This document shows, piece by piece, positions 1 to 6,189 of a stretch of 9,975 nucleotides of DNA (within the stretch, counting starts at the first letter, position 1; every line of letters starts with the position of its first letter). The stretch comes from JBFYTX01 sp964442335. Lineage in GTDB: Bacteria; Chloroflexota; Dehalococcoidia; Dehalococcoidales; RBG-16-60-22. Under the pieces are notes generated by a model. It had not been told where the DNA came from. It did no database searches and was given only the letters and a program-made list of their open reading frames with translations. The stretch is from the NCBI GenBank assembly GCA_964442335.1, contig CAYTZI010000084.1:1-9975 (forward strand), in the 5' to 3' direction. The position numbers and the translations under genes were made by a program.

Positions 1-249
1 TTCTTCTTCATGATTATCCGGAGGTATAGAGAAGGTGTACTTGATTCGTCCCTCATTTCCCGAGACTTTGATTTCTTTCACAAAACACTTGATAAACGCC
101 CTTCGCTCCGTGAGTTCGCTACTATCGATAAATTGATGCAGGTCTTCAACGTATTTTCTCACCACCTCCGGGCTTGCCAGTTCAATCTTCCGCTGAGCCA
201 TCAGACCGTCAAGTTCAGATTTTCGAGTTAACAACCGGTCATGTTGAGC
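1..249 (-). pseudogene. Large serine recombinase, C-terminal remnant (left copy)
   Basis: Read on the minus strand, this stretch is open and gives a charged, helical segment followed by a beta-rich tail. Examples are the stretches TRKSELDGLMAQRKIEL, RAFIKCFVKEIKVSG and RIKYTFSIPPDNHEEE. This is the usual C-terminal end of large serine recombinases: coiled coil, then an FVKEI-type strand, then a (K/R)Y(T/S)(F/M)PxPP-type tail. The frame closes upstream with a TGA three codons before the AQHDRLL stretch. The catalytic resolvase domain and zinc-ribbon domain are therefore absent, and no start codon or ribosome site precedes it. The 3' end runs off the left edge. It is a truncated remnant that cannot catalyse recombination. 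A related remnant in the same orientation lies at 8757-9024. Confidence 0.72.
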
Positions 250-261
250 TCAGCGGCGAGA

Positions 262-293
262 GAAAATAAATGCCTTCCTTTTGAGGAGGCTTT
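262..293 (-). terminator. Candidate intrinsic terminator of the kinase/regulator operon
   Basis: On the minus strand, about 45 nt after the regulator stop codon, the sequence GCCTCC-TCAAAA-GGAAGGC can fold. It forms a GCCT/AGGC stem, then CC/GG with one bulged A. AAA on the 5' side and ATTTATTTT on the 3' side extend the stem and supply a T-rich tract. The position and orientation suit termination of the kinase-regulator transcript before the recombinase remnant. The stem is short and bulged, so this is a moderate call. Confidence 0.5.
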
Positions 294-336
294 AATACCC
301 ATAAAATAACATAAACTAGATGACATTACTTAGACC

Positions 337-990
337 TTACGCGTGTTGAAGCATATAGCTGATGGCTTCATACCTGCTTTTGATTTGAAGCTTGGAGTAG
401 ATGTTATTGATATGATTCTTCACCGTTTTTTCCTCGATATTAAGGCTATTCGCAATTTCACGGTTCCCTTTTCCTATAGCGATCAGGCTAAGAATTTCCC
501 TTTCTCTGGCGGTCAGAGGCGCCATGCTTCCCATATCTTGGATGTCATTAGCGGTGGTTACGTAGGACTGTATATTCTCCAGCAGCGCCGGCGCTATCTG
601 CGGTATCGTAATAGTGCCGCCGCTCGCGATGGTGCGGACGGCTTTTACCAGTTCTTCCGGGGTAAACCGGCCATAGACGAGATATCCCTTAGCCCCCGCC
701 AGTAAAGCCCTGAGCAATGTCGCCTGTTCTTCAACAACAGTTAGCATGAGCACGCGGATTGACGGATTCAGCTCGATAATTTCCGCGGTGGCCTCGATGC
801 CGTCGGTGTCAGGCATGCGAACATCCATCAGGACAACATCGGCAGTGTTGCTTTTTATCCAGTCGACGGCGGCACAGCCGGTGGAAGCCTCTCCCTGCAC
901 CATGATATCGGCCTCTGCCTGGAATAGGCTGCGGAGGCCCCGCCGGGCGACGAAGTTATCGTCAACTATCAAAACTCTAATCCGGTCCAT
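337..990 (-). CDS. NarL/LuxR-family response regulator
   Basis: DNA-binding response regulator of 217 residues, the normal length for the NarL/FixJ class. The receiver domain (about 4-116) has the acidic pair D10-D11, the phospho-acceptor D56 in VVLMDVRMPD, and T84 in VLMLTV. A linker leads to a LuxR-type helix-turn-helix (about 155-212) starting LTAREREIL, with recognition-helix residues TVKNHINNIYSKL at about 189-201. The start ATG lies inside the end of the kinase gene (14-nt overlap), with GGAAAG 8 nt upstream, so the two are translationally coupled. It should be phosphorylated by the adjacent kinase and then bind DNA, plausibly in the divergent promoter region at 2243-2402 (inference). 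One oddity: the normally invariant receiver lysine after GYL-hydrophobic (GYLLK in NarL) is Y106 here (GYLVY). This may alter phosphorylation-linked signalling. Confidence 0.93.
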   Translation of the reverse strand: MDRIRVLIVDDNFVARRGLRSLFQAEADIMVQGEASTGCAAVDWIKSNTADVVLMDVRMPDTDGIEATAEIIELNPSIRVLMLTVVEEQATLLRALLAGAKGYLVYGRFTPEELVKAVRTIASGGTITIPQIAPALLENIQSYVTTANDIQDMGSMAPLTAREREILSLIAIGKGNREIANSLNIEEKTVKNHINNIYSKLQIKSRYEAISYMLQHA

Positions 991-2242
991 CGCCCAATCT
1001 TTCCACGGGGGATATAGCAGGCAGGGGTATGTTAAAGCCTACCCTCGTACCGGAGGCAACGCTGGTAATGGAAAAACGCCCGCCTAACAGCTCCGCACGC
1101 TCCTTCATGCCGGCGATGCCAAGCTTGCCTTCAGTTACGAAGGTATCGAGTTCATTTACGCCGCGCCCGATGCCGCTTCCGTTATCACTGATTTCAACAC
1201 TAATGCCGGAGGTAGATGTCATCACGTTAACGCGCACTTGAGAAGCTGAGGCGTGGCGCTGGATGTTGGTCAAAGCCTCCGATACGATGTTGCGGAGCTG
1301 GCGGGCAGATTCCTGCGGCAACACGATATCCTGACCCGTTAGAGCTAAGTCCCCGGCGATGCCGGTGGCTTTACTCCATTCATCAAGCCCCCTTGCTAGC
1401 TGTGAGGCAATGCCAGACTCTTCTCCCTGGTTGCGGAGGTCGAAGATGACCTCTCTTATCTCGCGGCTGGTGCGCGAGCAGACCTCTTCGATATACTGCG
1501 CCGTTTCTTTAACCGATGGCAGCGTTGTATCCGTCCGATTGCCGAGCGCCCTGGCCTCGAGAGAAAGGCCCTGGAGCGTCTTGAGAACAGTATCGTGAAG
1601 CTCCCGGGCAAGCCGGTGGCGTTCCGATAACAGGGTATTTTCATGAAGCCGGCGCTCGCTCAGAGCGCGCTGCCTTTTCCCCTCGTTTACGATAGCGCCG
1701 ACGGCTACCGCGACGACAGCCATCAGAACCGCCCAGAAAACGTAGCCGGAGACGCTGAAACGGACGCCGAAGGCCGCCGACCGGTACATATACGCCCCGT
1801 AGAGTCCGATAACAAATACCAGCGCCATGCCCAGACTGCCGGCCAGACCGAAGCGTATGGCAGCCTCGATGATGATATAGACGAAGCCGGCATAAGCCGC
1901 CGTATAGAAATCACGGACGAAAAGCAAGATGATGCCCCAGGCCAGGAGAGTATCAAATACAAGCATGGCCAGGCCGAGCACCTTTTGCGCTCCCCGGGTC
2001 TTTAGCTTAACATTCAGAACACAGGCGAAAACATTAAACAGTCCGATAACTCCCCCCAGGACCATCATCGTGGTCATCTGAGCGGGATGGTGGAGGCGTG
2101 CCAGGACAAAAACAACAGGCACCCAGAGCCACCTGACGGCGATGAAAATCCACTCCAGGCGCTTCATCTCCCCGAGATATTGCCCCGGTGCGTCCGCCCG
2201 CGCGGGCACGATAAGATAGCTGGCTAAATCCCTCAACTTCAC
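977..2242 (-). CDS. Membrane sensor histidine kinase, HisKA_3 (NarL-partner) type
   Basis: Sensor kinase of 421 residues. The N-terminal half has six hydrophobic segments at about 31-50, 57-78, 87-109, 112-133, 136-157 and 164-185, with almost no extracytoplasmic domain. The signal is therefore likely membrane-borne or intramembrane. The HisKA_3 dimerisation domain contains RHRLARELHDTVLKTLQG, with phospho-acceptor H216. The HATPase domain has the N box SEALTNIQRHA (N326), the G1 box SDNGSGIG (D353, G355) and the G2 box GKLGIAGMKERA (about 372-383). All catalytic motifs look intact. The start is GTG at 2242, preceded by TAAAGGCG about 10 nt upstream and an extended -10 promoter. It overlaps the regulator gene by 14 nt, so the two form one operon. 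The ligand cannot be read from sequence. A LiaS-like or DesK-like membrane-stress role is possible but unproven. Confidence 0.92.
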   Translation of the reverse strand: MKLRDLASYLIVPARADAPGQYLGEMKRLEWIFIAVRWLWVPVVFVLARLHHPAQMTTMMVLGGVIGLFNVFACVLNVKLKTRGAQKVLGLAMLVFDTLLAWGIILLFVRDFYTAAYAGFVYIIIEAAIRFGLAGSLGMALVFVIGLYGAYMYRSAAFGVRFSVSGYVFWAVLMAVVAVAVGAIVNEGKRQRALSERRLHENTLLSERHRLARELHDTVLKTLQGLSLEARALGNRTDTTLPSVKETAQYIEEVCSRTSREIREVIFDLRNQGEESGIASQLARGLDEWSKATGIAGDLALTGQDIVLPQESARQLRNIVSEALTNIQRHASASQVRVNVMTSTSGISVEISDNGSGIGRGVNELDTFVTEGKLGIAGMKERAELLGGRFSITSVASGTRVGFNIPLPAISPVERLGDGPD

Positions 2243-2269
2243 GGGCGTGTACCGCCTTTATTCAGACTG

Positions 2270-2278
2270 ATTATACCA
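2270..2278 (-). promoter_or_regulatory. Extended -10 promoter of the kinase/regulator operon
   Basis: The minus strand reads TGGTATAAT: a perfect TATAAT (plus-strand 2270-2275) with the TGn extension. No good -35 lies 16-18 nt upstream, which is typical for extended -10 promoters. The predicted transcription start near 2263 gives a leader of about 20 nt that includes the ribosome site at about 2252-2259. Confidence 0.55.
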
Positions 2279-2312
2279 TACGTATTATTCCATATTACGG
2301 AGCAGGTGTCCT

Positions 2313-2326
2313 GGGCCTATAGGCCC
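2313..2326. promoter_or_regulatory. Perfect 14-bp palindrome, candidate regulator-binding site
   Basis: GGGCCTATAGGCCC is identical to its reverse complement. It lies between the divergent candidate promoters, just upstream of the -35-like TTTATA of the lipoprotein operon. It is centred about 43 nt before that predicted start, and 50-63 nt before the predicted kinase-operon start. Both are activator-type spacings. That the adjacent response regulator binds here is an inference. Confidence 0.45.
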
Positions 2327-2328
2327 TG

Positions 2329-2356
2329 TTTATAGCATACTCGTAACAGCTAGAAT
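2329..2356 (+). promoter_or_regulatory. Candidate promoter of the lipoprotein operon
   Basis: TTTATA (2329-2334, four of six consensus positions), a 16-nt spacer, then TAGAAT (2351-2356, five of six). The predicted start near 2363 leaves about 40 nt before the ATG at 2403. The weak -35 directly beside the palindrome would suit an activator-dependent promoter. Confidence 0.4.
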
Positions 2357-2402
2357 TACATTAAGAGTTGAAGGGGTTCAGTAGAAAACAAGGAGGAGAG
2401 GC

Positions 2403-3623
2403 ATGAAAAAGCCAGGTGCGCTGGCAGGAATTATCCTGATAGGTATAACGGTATTATGCTCTGGCTGTAACAGGTCGGCTATAGAGACTCAACCCTATGC
2501 ATATACCAGCACCAGCGAAATCAAGCAAATAGAATATTATGAGACGGAACGCATTAAAGATGCCGAGAAAACGGTGGTGATGACCCTGGAGCAGCTTGGC
2601 TATTCCGACCTGGAACTCATGGGGGGGGAGGAGGTGGAAAGCCCGGCGATAGAATACACCCTGCCCGATGACGCCACCCAGGGGCCGGACGAATGGTACA
2701 TCTCTGATTTCCATTTCCTCATTGAGTTCGAGGAGGAAACCGGCGGGGGATTCTGCAACGTGGGGGCCAGCCCGCTGGGTTCGGTGCAGTTTGAAACGCA
2801 GAAGGTGAATGACGCGCCGTTCATACGGGTCGGGGGACAGTCCGTTACCTCTACCAGAGTGGAAGTCCATTACTACAACTACATGACGCTGAAAAGCGTA
2901 AAACCTGGAATAAATGAAATGACCTTCAAATATCAGGAATACCAGGGTACAAAAATAAAGAGCGTGACCATCTATAAAGATACCGGCATATCGGTGACTT
3001 CGACGGCGCCTTCGGAATACGAGGAAGGACAGAAGGTAACGGTGGAAGAGCAGGAAAAAGCGAAAGAAATAGCCTTTAAGGACACGCGGGTACAGGAAAT
3101 GGTTGAGGGTAAGGAATACGCGGTAAGAATTACTAAATCTTACGATATGGTCAGGCTTGCCGACGAGCCGCCCGACGGTGATATCGAGATAAGACTGGTT
3201 TTCAAAGGGACTTACATGATGGACGGCATCGAGGCCAGCGCGCTGGATATCTTCGTTGACCTAAACGAGGAAGCGGTAACGTACCTTTTCCCGCTCGATA
3301 CCTCGGGGATGCCGGCGCTGACGGCGAGTGAAAAGGACAGGGCGATAAAAATCGCCCTCAACGACGCTACGGTGCAAGGACTGTTGGATGGAAAAGGGTA
3401 TGAGATAACCAGAATCGGCATCTGCCAGGGAGGGCCGGTAGGCAGGCTGGGCGCTAACATGGATATCGCGTTCGACCAGGCTTATCAGTTTACGGGAGAA
3501 TTTCCTTACTTCCCGGACGAGAGGACATACCTTGATCAACCGATAGAAGGCATCGAGGTATTTATCAATCTTAAAGATGAGGCGGTCGTGCAGATATGGC
3601 CCGAAATAGTATCTATGCCTTAG
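2403..3623 (+). CDS. Putative lipoprotein with tandem repeated C-terminal domain
   Basis: Exported protein of 406 residues; family not recognised. It starts with a basic-hydrophobic signal peptide ending in LCSGC, with lipidation expected at C22. The lipobox is slightly atypical because position -3 is Cys. AAGGAGG ends 6 nt before the ATG, which fixes the start. After the signal comes an acidic beta-rich region (about 40-205), then two copies of a similar module. Module 1 starts near 213 (KAKEIAFKDTRVQEMVEGKEY) and module 2 near 306 (DRAIKIALNDATVQGLLDGKGY). Each continues into an ExxVxxLxPL/INLKDEAVVQIWP-like strand pattern. This helix-then-strands layout is reminiscent of PepSY-type domains, but that is only an analogy. 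It is transcribed away from the two-component operon and 14 nt before a second lipoprotein gene, so the pair likely act together at the outer face of the membrane. Confidence 0.82.
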   Translation: MKKPGALAGIILIGITVLCSGCNRSAIETQPYAYTSTSEIKQIEYYETERIKDAEKTVVMTLEQLGYSDLELMGGEEVESPAIEYTLPDDATQGPDEWYISDFHFLIEFEEETGGGFCNVGASPLGSVQFETQKVNDAPFIRVGGQSVTSTRVEVHYYNYMTLKSVKPGINEMTFKYQEYQGTKIKSVTIYKDTGISVTSTAPSEYEEGQKVTVEEQEKAKEIAFKDTRVQEMVEGKEYAVRITKSYDMVRLADEPPDGDIEIRLVFKGTYMMDGIEASALDIFVDLNEEAVTYLFPLDTSGMPALTASEKDRAIKIALNDATVQGLLDGKGYEITRIGICQGGPVGRLGANMDIAFDQAYQFTGEFPYFPDERTYLDQPIEGIEVFINLKDEAVVQIWPEIVSMP

Positions 3624-3637
3624 AATGGAGATATACC

Positions 3638-4522
3638 ATGAAAAAGCTTGGAAGAATAATACTAATCACAGCGGTCTTGATTACTTCACTGTCTTTGGCA
3701 GGCTGCAAGAACGAACCTCAAACGGAGCTAACGCCGGCCAAAAAAGCCTGCATCGAGATGATGCAGAAAGTGCCTGTCTATTATGAGGACTTCGAGTTCT
3801 GGGATGTGACCGCGCTCCGCAGTGACCCGGACATGGAAGACATGTATAAAGTTTGGTACGAGCGGAAAGTACAATTCCTCGAAGAGAATTACGGAATAGA
3901 AAGCTCCGGTATCGAATACCTGGCTCAAGGCGAAGGATTGCTCGACATCATCAAGGCCGATTACGACATTGATGCCCTCCGGGACAAGATAGCCGCTGAT
4001 TTCTACCGCGATACGGACTATGAGGATATGGAGGTGTGGAAGAGCGAACAAAACGCTAGGGGCGGCTGGTCGCTGGCTGAAGGTCTGATAATAAAAGGCG
4101 CCAACAACAGCAACGTGGATGATTATTTGAAAGTCATCCGGGGTGATGAACTTTCCATGTACGATACGAATGCCGCCGCGCTGCTGGACAGGCTGCCGGA
4201 GGGAATCATGACGAGGGTCAGCCGTTCCAGCTATCCTGAGGGGCTCATACTAACCGGTTCCTCTATTACCAAAGAGGAAAAGAACGTCTTAAGGTGGACC
4301 AATGTCTACAAGTTTGAAAGCGCTGAGGATGCCCGAAGAGCCGACGCCGAAAAGTATTTCCAGGGCATTGAGGACGACTTTAAGGAAGCGGAAAGTATTT
4401 TCGCCGACCGCGGCGAAGCTAATCTTTTTAACACGTTCATTATCAAATATGATGGCGAGTTCGTTACCTGGAGTATGCTGATAGACGTGAAATATATGGT
4501 AGCCCTGCTTTTCTATGGTTAA
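3638..4522 (+). CDS. Putative lipoprotein of unknown function
   Basis: Protein of 294 residues; family not recognised. The start at 3638 is preferred because GGAG lies 7 nt upstream and it yields a clean lipoprotein signal, MKK…LSLAGC, with lipidation expected at C23. An in-frame start at 3596 would put 14 extra residues before the signal and overlap the previous gene. The mature part is acidic and mixed alpha/beta, rich in Asp, Glu, Tyr and Trp, with no recognisable catalytic motif. A central part (PEGIMTRVSRSSYPEGLILTG) is followed by a helical segment and a hydrophobic C-terminus. It lies 14 nt after the first lipoprotein gene and is almost certainly in the same operon. No convincing intrinsic terminator was seen after the stop codon. 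Confidence 0.8.
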   Translation: MKKLGRIILITAVLITSLSLAGCKNEPQTELTPAKKACIEMMQKVPVYYEDFEFWDVTALRSDPDMEDMYKVWYERKVQFLEENYGIESSGIEYLAQGEGLLDIIKADYDIDALRDKIAADFYRDTDYEDMEVWKSEQNARGGWSLAEGLIIKGANNSNVDDYLKVIRGDELSMYDTNAAALLDRLPEGIMTRVSRSSYPEGLILTGSSITKEEKNVLRWTNVYKFESAEDARRADAEKYFQGIEDDFKEAESIFADRGEANLFNTFIIKYDGEFVTWSMLIDVKYMVALLFYG

Positions 4523-4581
4523 TTGAGGGGTTCCCGTCTCTTTATAAAGCACATCCGACAAATACTCATATTGTTGGCCAG

Positions 4582-4626
4582 CTTCAAATCTGGCGTATAA
4601 GTAGTGTTATACATGAGATTTTGAAG
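4582..4626. repeat. 45-nt imperfect inverted repeat upstream of the luxEC-like operon
   Basis: The outer arms are CTTCAAATCT (4582-4591) and AGATTTTGAAG (4616-4626), complementary apart from one extra base. The inner arms GTATAA (4595-4600) and TTATAC (4607-4612) are perfectly complementary around a 6-nt loop GTAGTG. Unpaired GGC and ATG separate the two stems. It has no T tract, so it is not a terminator. It ends 3 nt before the TTGACA box of the next promoter, so a regulator site or mobile-element remnant are the likelier readings. Confidence 0.5.
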
Positions 4627-4628
4627 TA

Positions 4629-4658
4629 TTGACATCCAGGTTTGGGATGTCCTATGTT
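4629..4658 (+). promoter_or_regulatory. Sigma70-like promoter with embedded operator-like inverted repeat
   Basis: A perfect TTGACA (4629-4634), an 18-nt spacer, then TATGTT (4653-4658, four of six). An inverted repeat, GACATCC (4631-4637) and GGATGTC (4645-4651) with a 7-nt gap, overlaps the -35 and the spacer. A protein bound there would block polymerase. The predicted start near 4665 would give a leader of about 110 nt before the GTG of the LuxE-like gene. Confidence 0.5.
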
Positions 4659-4758
4659 CATATTAAAGCGTCTAGGAAAGGTGTATATATTCGTGGCTGA
4701 ACAAATTGAGCTATTTGAACTTATAACTCCTAAGATAGCAGTATTGGATCTGAATTAA
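4654..4758 (+). CDS. Possible small ORF (leader peptide) before the luxEC-like genes
   Basis: An open frame of 34 codons from ATG 4654 to TAA 4756-4758, beginning MFILKRLGKVYIF and ending ELITPKIAVLDLN. A shorter version from GTG 4693 (21 codons, MAEQIELFEL…) has AGGAAAGG 11 nt upstream, inside the predicted transcript. It stops 17 nt before the LuxE-like GTG. There is no homology evidence and an ORF this short can arise by chance. It is listed because of the ribosome-site-like sequence and its position in the leader. Confidence 0.2.
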   Translation: MFILKRLGKVYIFVAEQIELFELITPKIAVLDLN

Positions 4759-4775
4759 CAAGTTAAGAGAATGGC

Positions 4776-6176
4776 GTGGCAAATCGATTGGAAGAACTTA
4801 GGAACGAGTTGATAAAAGCCGCCCGGGCATGGGCTTCGGGAGGCAAGGGCGACCTTGCTCGTGCCAGAGAACTGCGGGATGAAGCCATCAGGCTCAACCA
4901 TGCCCATTATCTGGCCGATATCCCGGTTTACCGGAAGCTGGCGGAAGAGGAAGGATGCAGAGAAGACACCGAGGTCGAGACCATCAAGAAAAAGCTCATG
5001 TTCTCCGCTGATATCTTCAAGAGCTACGAGCAGTCATGGCTGGACGACGACGATTTCGGCAGGATAACGCAATGGCTCTCCGGCATCTACCACCGGCACA
5101 TTGATGCAGATGTGTCCGGGGTCAAATCCATCGACGACTGGATTGAGCGCCTGGTTCCGGACGGCGTCCATGTGGTCTATAGCTCCGGCACCTCAGGGAC
5201 TTTTTCCTTCGTTCCGCGGGATAAAGAGGATTGGGGACTATCCAGAACGGCTAACATCGCCTGCCTGTCTCCGCTTCTGGCGCGCCGGATAGGTGGCGGA
5301 TTATCACAGCAGTTGCTCAAGTCTATTTCCCGCCTGATGCCGCCGGATGCCTTCGCCCGGCTGGCTGCGAAAAAGGGACTGCCGGACTTCGACGCCGCTT
5401 TTCTGGGCTTCCGCCGCGGCAGGATGGGCAATCAGGCGCTCATCGAGGAACTGGCCCCGCTCTTCCACCGTCACTATTTCCTCTATGATATCGATATCAC
5501 CGGCACCGCCCTGCGCTGTCTCCGGCGCGGCGCCCGGACGGATGAAGAACGGCGGCTTGTCGAAGGACTGCGGGCCGAGGTAATCGACCGGAGCGAAACA
5601 AACTACCTGAAGCTCATAGAAAACATCCGGGAGTCGACTGAAGGTGGGCGGAGGGTCTTTATCTTCGGGGCGCCTTACCAGTTCAAGGAGCTCTGCGAAG
5701 TCATGGCCGGTCATGACAGGAAGATTACTCTGAAAAAGGGCAGCCTCGTCCTCTTCGGCGGCGGCTGGAAGTCGTTCACGGGTGAGGCGATGGACCGTGA
5801 GGCACTGGTTAATATGCTCACGGACGGTCTGGATATATCGGCTGATACGATTCTGGAGGGATACTCGATGACGGAAATCAACGTGCTCATGTTGCGCTGC
5901 GAGCATGGTCGTTTCCACATCCCGCCCATCATCGAGCCGGTGATTTTTGACGAAGGGCTAAACCCTCTGGAAGGCAGGGATATAAAGGGCGCCTTCGGCT
6001 TCCTCGACCCGCTGGCCGTTGCTTACCCCGGTTTTATCGTCAGCGGCGACTATGTACGCATGATAGATGGAGAGTGCGACTGCGGACTGTCCGGCCCAGC
6101 GATAATCGAAATAGGGCGTATGCCCGGCAGCGAGGTGAAGGGTTGCGGCGGCATCATGGGCTCTATCCGGGCGTAA
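4776..6176 (+). CDS. LuxE-like acyl-protein synthetase (acyl-adenylate forming)
   Basis: Ligase of 466 residues, longer than typical LuxE (about 370). LuxE-type enzymes use ATP to activate a fatty acid as acyl-AMP and transfer the acyl group to a cysteine, for hand-over to LuxC. Visible motifs are the phosphate-binding loop YSSGTSGT (135-142), a glycine-rich GGGWKSF segment, and GYSMTE (362-367), the A5-like motif of adenylate-forming enzymes, followed by CEHGRFHIPP. Near the C-terminus are SGDYVR and GECDCG. C375, H381, C434 and C436 could form a metal site, as in some PaaK-related ligases (inference). The extra length is mostly N-terminal helices (1-110). The start is GTG 4776: an in-frame TAA lies four codons upstream, and the nearby ATG at 4771 is out of frame. 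The ribosome site is weak (AAGAGA). The reductase gene follows after 13 nt, forming an operon. Confidence 0.85.
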   Translation: MANRLEELRNELIKAARAWASGGKGDLARARELRDEAIRLNHAHYLADIPVYRKLAEEEGCREDTEVETIKKKLMFSADIFKSYEQSWLDDDDFGRITQWLSGIYHRHIDADVSGVKSIDDWIERLVPDGVHVVYSSGTSGTFSFVPRDKEDWGLSRTANIACLSPLLARRIGGGLSQQLLKSISRLMPPDAFARLAAKKGLPDFDAAFLGFRRGRMGNQALIEELAPLFHRHYFLYDIDITGTALRCLRRGARTDEERRLVEGLRAEVIDRSETNYLKLIENIRESTEGGRRVFIFGAPYQFKELCEVMAGHDRKITLKKGSLVLFGGGWKSFTGEAMDREALVNMLTDGLDISADTILEGYSMTEINVLMLRCEHGRFHIPPIIEPVIFDEGLNPLEGRDIKGAFGFLDPLAVAYPGFIVSGDYVRMIDGECDCGLSGPAIIEIGRMPGSEVKGCGGIMGSIRA

Positions 6177-6189
6177 CAGGAGACAGATA

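Noticed and set aside
10..231. Plus-strand open frame of 73 codons at the left edge.
   Set aside because: It is antisense to the recombinase remnant, whose minus-strand reading has clear family character; the plus-strand product has none.
3596..3637. Upstream in-frame ATG for the second lipoprotein.
   Set aside because: It overlaps the previous gene, lacks a ribosome site and would place 14 residues before the signal peptide.
4577..4594. GCCAG…CTGGC hairpin in the leader before the LuxE-like gene.
   Set aside because: Only 5 bp, and it competes with the longer 45-nt inverted repeat at 4582-4626.
4771..4773. ATG just upstream of the LuxE-like gene.
   Set aside because: It is out of frame with the synthetase and soon reaches a stop; GTG 4776 is the first usable in-frame start after a TAA.
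5304..5918. Minus-strand open frame of 204 codons.
   Set aside because: It lies wholly inside the LuxE-like gene, antisense to conserved motifs; long antisense frames are common in GC-rich codons.
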